64,000 bases of DNA, taken from NCBI GenBank assembly GCA_020634335.1, contig JACKBY010000004.1, positions 62,001 through 126,000 of the forward strand, in the 5' to 3' direction. This document shows positions 58,572 through 64,000 of the stretch, one piece after another. Each line of letters opens with the position of its first letter. Within the stretch, counting starts at the first letter, position 1. This DNA comes from Promineifilum sp. (lineage in GTDB: Bacteria; Chloroflexota; Anaerolineae; Promineifilales; Promineifilaceae). The position numbers were made by a program, and so were the translations under genes. Under the pieces are notes generated by a model. The model saw nothing but the letters and a program-made list of their open reading frames with translations. It had not been told where the DNA came from and ran no database searches.

Positions 58572-59816
58572 TCAGATGGGCACGATCTCGCGGTCGCGCC
58601 AATGAAGCCACGCGGCGATTAGCCCCAGCGAGAAGGCCAGGCCAACCGCGCCGACCAGCAGCATATCACCGGCGGCAAACAGCATTCCAGTGCTCAAGCT
58701 GCCCGCGGCCGACGCGGCCGATGCCCACGTGTCGCTAAATCCCTGGACGCGCGCGCGCTCGGCAGGGGCCAACCCTACGGCCAATAGCGAGGAACCAGCC
58801 ACGAAACAGAGATTCCAGCCCAGACCCAAGAGGAAAAGGGTGATAGACAATCCGACGACCGACACAACCACGGGAGCCAGCAGGGAAGCTACAACCAGAA
58901 GCCCCGCGCCACTGATGATGAGCGTCGTCGTTCCAAAGCGATCGATCAGCCAGCCGGTGGCCCAGGACAAGCCGAACATTCCCAGTTGATGGGCCATGAT
59001 GACCAGGGAGATCTCGCCTGTTCCGTGCCCCCCGTGATTCATATGCAGCGGGGTGATGACCATGATCATTACCATCACCAATTGGCCAATCGTCATCGCG
59101 CCAATGCCCAGGCGAACGTGCCAGCTCTGCAACAATTGTCCTAACGGGCGTGACGCCCCGTCCTCTTGACGGCCGGCCACAAACCGGTCGTGATCGTCCA
59201 TTTGGCGGCTGATGGTCAGCGGATCGGGGCGCAAAAGCACAAACGTGAACACGGCCGACAGCGCCAACACAATCGCGCCCGCCCAAAACGGGCCACTCTC
59301 CGGGATAAAGCCGAGCGTCCCGGCAAAGTTCACGGCGGGAGACACCAGCAGCGGCCCCGCCACCGCGCCTATGGTTCCGGCGAAAACGATCCAGCCGATC
59401 ACCTTTGCCCGGCGGTCGATGGGGCTGACCTCGGCCGCGGCATAGCGAGAAAGGTCAGACGCGCCTCGCGCAACTCCCGCCAAACCGGCCCCCAGGGAAA
59501 ACAGCCAAAAATTCCCCGCCCCAACTGCCCAGGCGCTCATGATCATTCCCGCCAGACCGATCACGAGGCCAACCGTCAGACCAAACCGCCGGCCCGCACG
59601 CCCCATGAGCCATCCCAACGGATAAGCCGCCATAGCCCGAAAGAGCAAACCCGCCGTGCTCGGGACACCGGCAGCGCTCTCGCTCCCGCTTAGGTCCGCG
59701 GCGACGATGGGCATCAACGTAAAATAAGCCACCTGAGCCGCAGCAACCAGGCTGGAGACGGTGAATATGACGGCGATGAGGCGGTTCCGCACGGTGGGCT
59801 TGACTTCTTCAGGCAT
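58572..59816 (-). CDS. Major facilitator superfamily transporter
   Basis: The 414-aa protein has about twelve hydrophobic helices and 'GWLMGRAGRRFG', the MFS loop 2-3 motif, plus 'GWLIDRFGTTTLI' in the second half. It resembles drug/metabolite efflux carriers; the substrate is unknown. ATG 59816 (MPEEVKP) has no close ribosome site; a TTG at 59843 in frame follows a GGAGG-type sequence and is the alternative. It is divergent from the LuxR-type regulator. Confidence 0.85.
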   Translation of the reverse strand: MPEEVKPTVRNRLIAVIFTVSSLVAAAQVAYFTLMPIVAADLSGSESAAGVPSTAGLLFRAMAAYPLGWLMGRAGRRFGLTVGLVIGLAGMIMSAWAVGAGNFWLFSLGAGLAGVARGASDLSRYAAAEVSPIDRRAKVIGWIVFAGTIGAVAGPLLVSPAVNFAGTLGFIPESGPFWAGAIVLALSAVFTFVLLRPDPLTISRQMDDHDRFVAGRQEDGASRPLGQLLQSWHVRLGIGAMTIGQLVMVMIMVITPLHMNHGGHGTGEISLVIMAHQLGMFGLSWATGWLIDRFGTTTLIISGAGLLVVASLLAPVVVSVVGLSITLFLLGLGWNLCFVAGSSLLAVGLAPAERARVQGFSDTWASAASAAGSLSTGMLFAAGDMLLVGAVGLAFSLGLIAAWLHWRDREIVPI

Positions 59817-59910
59817 TAGTAGATTCTGGCGTTGCCTCCCCAATTTTGCAAACCACTAATCTGTCGGACGAAAATCCGCCCGTTCTTACTCTTCTCATAG
59901 ATCAGCCTGC

Positions 59911-59916
59911 TATGCT
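59911..59916 (+). promoter_or_regulatory. -10 element near the LuxR-type regulator start
   Basis: TGC-TATGCT ends ten bases before ATG 59927, without a ribosome site, repeating the close-promoter pattern of fni and the methyltransferase. Confidence 0.35.
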
Positions 59917-59926
59917 CTGACGACCT

Positions 59927-60553
59927 ATGGACGATTTCATTCACCTCATCGTGCTGGCGAACGATCCGCTAGCGCGCGCGGGATTGTCGGCGCTGTTGGG
60001 AAACCTGCCTGGTTTTCTGGTGGATGATCAGGACGACGACCACCGGCTGCTGGAAGCAGCCGCGGGCGAACACGACGCCTCGGTTGATGTGATCGTTTGG
60101 GATATGGGCTGGGGAACGGCCGAACACATGGAGGAGGAGCCGCTCGATAAAAATATCCCCGTCCTGGCGCTGGTCGCCGACAAACCCTCGGCGGCGGCAG
60201 CCTGGCGTCTGGGTTGTCGCGCTGTGCTCTCGCGCCAAGCCGACGAAGAGCAACTGGCCGCCGCATTGGTGGCCGTTGCCGGTGGCCTGGCTGTTTTCTC
60301 GCCCTCGCTAGTGGAATCGCTGCAAAGCACCCCAAACCCCGGCGACGTGACGCTCGGCGATCTGACACCGCGCGAGTCCGAGGTGCTGGCGCTCCTGGCT
60401 GAAGGGCTAACCAACAAGGCCATAGCCCAACGTCTGACGATCAGCGAACACACCGTCAAGTTCCACGTCAATGCCATCCTGGGCAAGCTCGATGCCCAAA
60501 GCCGCACGGACGCCGTTGTCCGCGCCACTCGTCTGGGGCTTATTGCGCTCTGA
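59927..60553 (+). CDS. NarL/LuxR-type response regulator with atypical receiver
   Basis: The 208-aa protein ends in a LuxR HTH ('LTPRESEVLALLAEGLTNKA', 'SEHTVKFHVNAILGKL', residues about 145-208). The N-terminal domain looks like a receiver: acidic Asp13 ('ANDPLARAGL') and Asp59 ('VIVWDMGWG') remain, but the usual switch Lys is replaced ('VLSRQAD'). Phosphorylation is therefore uncertain and no histidine kinase is encoded nearby. The next gene on the strand is an HtrA-like protease 118 bp away. Confidence 0.85.
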   Translation: MDDFIHLIVLANDPLARAGLSALLGNLPGFLVDDQDDDHRLLEAAAGEHDASVDVIVWDMGWGTAEHMEEEPLDKNIPVLALVADKPSAAAAWRLGCRAVLSRQADEEQLAAALVAVAGGLAVFSPSLVESLQSTPNPGDVTLGDLTPRESEVLALLAEGLTNKAIAQRLTISEHTVKFHVNAILGKLDAQSRTDAVVRATRLGLIAL

Positions 60554-60671
60554 TCCTGTCCCTTTTTCCGGGTGACTCCTCATCTATCCGGTGATTCGCC
60601 GCCCGCCCTCGTCGCGTATGATCTCCTCTAGAGTTAGCGGTTAATACACTGTTACGTGAGGAGAATCATCT

Positions 60672-61565
60672 ATGTCCACCATTCAGGAACTTTCAAACGG
60701 ATTCGCCAGCGTCGTGGCTCAGGCCGGCGAATCGGTAGCGCGCGTGGAAGGCCGGCGACGAGGCGCGGCCAGCGGCATCATCTGGTCAGGCGACGGTTTG
60801 CTCGTCACCGCCAACCACGTCGTCCATCGCGAGGATAATCTGCGCGTCGGGTTGGCCGACGGGCAAACGCTGGAAGCCACTCTGCTCGGCCGCGATCCGT
60901 CTACCGATCTCGCTTTGCTCAAGGTAACGAGTAGCGGGCTTAGGCCGCTCGACAATGCTGGGGAGCCGGAGATGTCGGTCGGCCATCTGACACTGGCGCT
61001 GGGGCGACCGGGACGCACCGTCCAGGCGACTTTCGGCATCATCAGCGCCCTGGGCGCTCAGTGGCGCACCCCGATGGGGGGACAGATCGACAACTATTTA
61101 CAGACGGATGTAGTCATGTATCCTGGCTTCTCGGGCGGGCCGTTGGTGGGGGCCGATGGACGCCTCCTGGGCCTGAATACGTCAGGTCTGGGGCAGGGCG
61201 TAAGCCTGGCGATTCCCACCGCCACCATCGCCCGCGTGGTGGAATCATTGCAATCCCATGGTCGCATCCGCCGCGGCTATCTCGGCGTCAGCACCCAGCG
61301 CGTTCGTTTACCGGACGAATTGGCCGGCGCTTTGGGGCAAAAAGCGGGCTTGCTCATTATATCGGTCGAGCCCGGTAGCCCGGCGGCTGAAGCCGGCATG
61401 TCGTTAGGCGATACAATTGTCACCCTTGGCGGCAAGCCGGTTGTCCGCCACGAAGATCTGCTTGCCGGGTTATCCGGCGACGTAGTCGGGCAGAAAGAGG
61501 TCATTCAAATCGTTCGCGGCGGCCAAACTCAGGAGCTGACGGTCAAGATCGGGGAGAGAGAGTAA
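60672..61565 (+). CDS. HtrA/DegP-like trypsin-family protease with PDZ domain, no signal peptide
   Basis: The 297-aa protein has the catalytic triad His49 ('LLVTANHVV'), Asp79 ('DPSTDLALLKV') and Ser154 ('YPGFSGGPLVG'). One PDZ domain covers residues about 205-290 ('VEPGSPAAEAGMSLGDTIV'). Unlike classic HtrA it lacks any signal peptide or membrane helix, so it should act in the cytoplasm unless exported by another route. GAGGAG precedes ATG 60672. It may be controlled by the LuxR-type regulator just upstream (inference). Confidence 0.88.
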   Translation: MSTIQELSNGFASVVAQAGESVARVEGRRRGAASGIIWSGDGLLVTANHVVHREDNLRVGLADGQTLEATLLGRDPSTDLALLKVTSSGLRPLDNAGEPEMSVGHLTLALGRPGRTVQATFGIISALGAQWRTPMGGQIDNYLQTDVVMYPGFSGGPLVGADGRLLGLNTSGLGQGVSLAIPTATIARVVESLQSHGRIRRGYLGVSTQRVRLPDELAGALGQKAGLLIISVEPGSPAAEAGMSLGDTIVTLGGKPVVRHEDLLAGLSGDVVGQKEVIQIVRGGQTQELTVKIGERE

Positions 61566-61612
61566 AGCGTCCTGTAACCGGAAAACAAGGTAATTGAAGG
61601 TAAATGAAAGAA

Positions 61613-61636
61613 GGGTATGCCCGCTCGGGCATACCC
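61613..61636. terminator. Bidirectional terminator between the HtrA-like gene and the receiver-GAF-PAS gene
   Basis: GGGTATGCCCG-CT-CGGGCATACCC is a perfect 11-bp inverted repeat lying between the two convergent genes. T-runs are weak on both sides. Confidence 0.65.
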
Positions 61637-61667
61637 CTCTGGACCCATTCGGTATGCGAAAAGTCTA

Positions 61668-62906
61668 TCAACTCAATCGGCGAAGAGTGACAAAACGGCT
61701 GCCTCCCTCGACCAGGGTCACGCGCGCCCGATAGAGATGGCCGTCAACCAGCGGCAGGTCTTGCTCGACGCGCGCGCCGTCGTCCTGGCTATTCGGCTCC
61801 GAAACCATGCGGATCAACCCGACGTGGTTGATCAGGTCCATGATCGGCCGTCCAATGACGTTATCTTCCGGCAAGAGGAAAAGCGCCCGCGCGGACGCAT
61901 TGAGCACCAGCATCCGGAAATCTTCGTCAACCACAATGACAGCATCCTCGAACTGTTCCACCACCTCGCTCAACACGGTGCGTTCGCGAGCCATCGTGTT
62001 GTACATGTTGGCGTTGTTAATGGCGATTGTGGCATAGCCGCCCAGCGCCGATAGCGCCCGCGTATCGTTGCTGTCGAACGAGGAATCCTTGATCTGGTTC
62101 GTGACGCCCAGTACGCCGATGGGCTTATTCTGCAAGATCAAGGGGACGTAGATCAACGATTTGACCAGCAGGGCAGTGTGGGTCCGTTTCCATTGCGAAT
62201 CGGCACCGATGGCAATGGCGCGCTTGGTTTGCAAAACCTGACCGGCAAGGCTATCGGTGACGCGCTTGCGCATCGAGCGGGCCTTCGAGTCCAGATTCTT
62301 CGAGGCGCGGATGTAAAGTTCGCCGCGATCCTCGTCCAGAAGCATCAGCGAGCCTTCCTCGGCCCCCACCACGTAGACGGCCGCCTCCACCACGCGCTGG
62401 AGCACTTCTTCCAGATCGAGCGACGAAGAGACGGATTTGCCTACGCCATAGAGGACGTTCAACTCCTGCGCCCGACGCTGGAGCTGCGAATTGCTCTCCA
62501 TCAGCTGTTCCACCAACTGATCGCGCTCTTTTTGTAGCCGGCTTTCCCGCAGTGCCTTGTCCACCGACTCGCTAAGCTCTTCGGCGTCAATCGGCTTGAT
62601 GATGTAGTCCTTTATCCCCAGGCGAAACGCGCGCACGGCCGTGTCTTCCGACCCCTCACCGGTAATCAGGATGGCCGGAATATCGATACTTCGCTCGCGG
62701 AGCTTCTGGAGCACCTGCAAGCCAGTCAGGCCGGGCATCTGCTGGTCGGTGATCATCAGGTCAGGCTCTTTGGCAATAGCCAGCTCCAACCCCATCATGC
62801 CATCAGATGCCGCCAGGACTTCAAAGCCTTTGGGCCGTAGGATATTCTCGACGAGGAAGTCTCGAATATCCGGGGAATCGTCAATAACCAATACTCGTTC
62901 GTACAT
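61668..62906 (-). CDS. Response-regulator receiver fused to GAF and PAS sensor domains
   Basis: The 412-aa protein starts at ATG 62906 with 'YERVLVIDDSPDIRDFL'. The receiver has phospho-acceptor Asp54 ('MITDQQMPGLTG') and switch Lys104 ('YIIKPI'). A coiled coil (about 120-150) leads to a GAF domain (about 160-300, 'SSSLDLEEVLQRVVEAAVYV') and a PAS-like domain (about 320-405, 'FEDAVIVVDEDFRMLVLNAS'). There is no kinase, cyclase or DNA-binding output, so it is likely a sensor adaptor. A strong palindrome lies just before the start. Confidence 0.88.
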   Translation of the reverse strand: MYERVLVIDDSPDIRDFLVENILRPKGFEVLAASDGMMGLELAIAKEPDLMITDQQMPGLTGLQVLQKLRERSIDIPAILITGEGSEDTAVRAFRLGIKDYIIKPIDAEELSESVDKALRESRLQKERDQLVEQLMESNSQLQRRAQELNVLYGVGKSVSSSLDLEEVLQRVVEAAVYVVGAEEGSLMLLDEDRGELYIRASKNLDSKARSMRKRVTDSLAGQVLQTKRAIAIGADSQWKRTHTALLVKSLIYVPLILQNKPIGVLGVTNQIKDSSFDSNDTRALSALGGYATIAINNANMYNTMARERTVLSEVVEQFEDAVIVVDEDFRMLVLNASARALFLLPEDNVIGRPIMDLINHVGLIRMVSEPNSQDDGARVEQDLPLVDGHLYRARVTLVEGGSRFVTLRRLS

Positions 62907-62918
62907 ATACGTGTGTCC

Positions 62919-62946
62919 GCTCGCCGGTTCGCGAACGCCGGCGAGC
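62919..62946. promoter_or_regulatory. 28-bp palindrome upstream of the receiver-GAF-PAS gene
   Basis: GCTCGCCGG (62919-62927) and CCGGCGAGC (62938-62946) are perfectly inverted, and the spacer contains the palindrome TTCGCGAA. It begins 13 bp before the start codon, so it would form a hairpin in the leader or bind a dimeric regulator. Confidence 0.45.
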
Positions 62947-63036
62947 CATGCATATATTACTACTCGGATAATATCAAGGCAACTGTGCTCACTTCCGCTT
63001 GTCGCCCGGCTCAGTCTGATATAGCATGAATCACCG

Positions 63037-64000
63037 ATGCTCAACACAGTTGTTCATAGTCCATCTGCGTGGATGCGGATGTTCCGATGGCTTCACCCGG
63101 CGGCCGCGCTGCTGGCTGTTGTGCTTTTATTGGGAACCAGTTGCCGGCAGAATGGCGACGCGGCCGTGGATATTAGCGCGGCCGTGGATACCACCACCAC
63201 GCCCCAGCCCACCCCCGGTAGAGTGCAGAACATCGTGACGCGACTCGTCGAACAGATCACCTTTGTCACCAGCACCCCCGACCCCCTGGCTCCATCAACC
63301 GAGGAAACAACGCCGGTCGTTCTGGATATTAGCCTGACCGGCGAGCTACCCGACCTTGACCCCGGCCTGGCCGAGCGCCAATCGCAGCTGGAGCTGACGC
63401 AAAACCTATTCGTCGGGCTGACGAACTACGATCCGGACACGAACACCATTGAACCGGAACTGGCCTCAACGTGGGCGCTTGGCGCCGATGGAACGACCTG
63501 GACCTTTAACCTGCGTGACGACATCTATTGGGTACGCCCCCGAGGGCCAGGCCCGGGTCGCGATGGGTTGTGGGGAGCGACGCAGGTTCGCCCGGTCACG
63601 GCCGACGATGTTGTGTACGCCGTACAAAGGCAGTGCAGCCGCGAGGCCAACACCCCCGTGGCCTTTTCATTGTTTATTATCCGGGGGTGCGAGGCCGTTT
63701 TCACCACCCTAGAACCCACTGAGGCCCAGATCAAAGCCATCGGTATCGAGTCGCTCGATCCCACGACCCTGCAGATCCACCTGACAAAGCCCGCGGGATA
63801 CTTTCTGACGTTGACGAGCATGCCGTTCTTTCAGCCGGTGCCGGCCGATATGGTGGCCGAAAACGGGAACGAGTGGCTGGACGCCATCGGTGAGTATAGT
63901 ACCGGCTGGCAGACGCCCGACAATTTGGTGACCTCCGGCCCCTACCTCCCGGTATCAAACCAATTCACGTCACAGTACGTCGTACTCCACCGCAATCCGC
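63037..64000 (+). CDS. Peptide/nickel ABC-transporter substrate-binding lipoprotein (SBP_bac_5), C-terminus cut by window edge
   Basis: The frame is open to the end of the window (321 codons present). It has a lipoprotein signal 'LAVVLLLGTSC', an S/T/P linker, and then the family-5 solute-binding fold: 'LTQNLFVGLTNYDPDTNTIE', 'PELASTWALGADGTTWTFNL', 'PVTADDVVYAVQR'. Such proteins bind oligopeptides or similar ligands outside the membrane. ATG 63037 was chosen, with a TATAGC box 11 bases upstream; ATGs at 63073 or 63079 give a shorter signal peptide. The permease and ATPase genes, if linked, lie past the window. Confidence 0.88.
   Translation, partial: MLNTVVHSPSAWMRMFRWLHPAAALLAVVLLLGTSCRQNGDAAVDISAAVDTTTTPQPTPGRVQNIVTRLVEQITFVTSTPDPLAPSTEETTPVVLDISLTGELPDLDPGLAERQSQLELTQNLFVGLTNYDPDTNTIEPELASTWALGADGTTWTFNLRDDIYWVRPRGPGPGRDGLWGATQVRPVTADDVVYAVQRQCSREANTPVAFSLFIIRGCEAVFTTLEPTEAQIKAIGIESLDPTTLQIHLTKPAGYFLTLTSMPFFQPVPADMVAENGNEWLDAIGEYSTGWQTPDNLVTSGPYLPVSNQFTSQYVVLHRNP

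Overview
The window looks like a chromosomal segment of a GC-rich (about 60%) member of the Chloroflexota, probably an Anaerolineae/Ardenticatenia-type filament. This placement is inferred from family traits: secreted proteins with long TPTATP-type linkers and a 'LFLPII' C-terminal motif, a K+-independent H+-pyrophosphatase, type 2 IPP isomerase, and many small ungrouped operons. No rRNA, tRNA, CRISPR array or complete insertion sequence was recognised. Housekeeping genes dominate.

Layout. 1-3.8 kb: a truncated P-loop ATPase, then an exopolysaccharide cluster on the minus strand (UDP-glucuronate decarboxylase, O-antigen ligase/polymerase, GtrA, GT4 glycosyltransferase). The last three genes are broken by many single-base frameshifts. 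4.9-7.0 kb: isoprenoid pair (type 2 IPP isomerase, polyprenyl synthase). 7.1-17.6 kb, minus strand: rpoC without rpoB, a membrane-anchored methyltransferase-like protein, prfB with a classic +1 recoding site, ftsY, xseB and the H+-pyrophosphatase hppA. 18-26.5 kb: class II histone-deacetylase-like hydrolase, a 915-aa acidic repeat protein, ndk, rsfS (apparent CTG start), xseA, a membrane-anchored beta-propeller and a small membrane protein.

26.5-38.5 kb: central-carbon genes (glpX, gap, yvcK) mixed with a SulP-STAS-rhodanese transporter, a metallophosphoesterase/MazG pair, DinB, SDR, an EamA transporter, a phosphotransferase and an ALDH7-type dehydrogenase. 38.5-47 kb: a block of secreted proteins, including two tandem paralogues and an ExeM/NucH-type extracellular nuclease that shares C-terminal 'FDGS' repeats with one of them. 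47-50.7 kb: small metabolic and repair-type genes. 50.7-56.8 kb: an Lrp-led tyrosine/homogentisate catabolic operon (aminotransferase, 4-HPP dioxygenase, homogentisate dioxygenase, flavin reductase, PhyH-type dioxygenase). 57-64 kb: a lipoprotein, an MFS carrier, a LuxR-type regulator followed by a cytoplasmic-looking HtrA protease, a receiver-GAF-PAS protein, and a truncated peptide-ABC substrate-binding lipoprotein.

The most notable signals are: the RF2 recoding site with an SPY instead of SPF tripeptide; a recurring extended -10 element placed so close to start codons that several mRNAs should be leaderless or nearly so; a two-copy MITE-like element with 13-bp terminal repeats and flanking direct repeats; a rpoC leader with its own promoter and a terminator-like hairpin; and the acidic WLE-repeat protein of unknown function.
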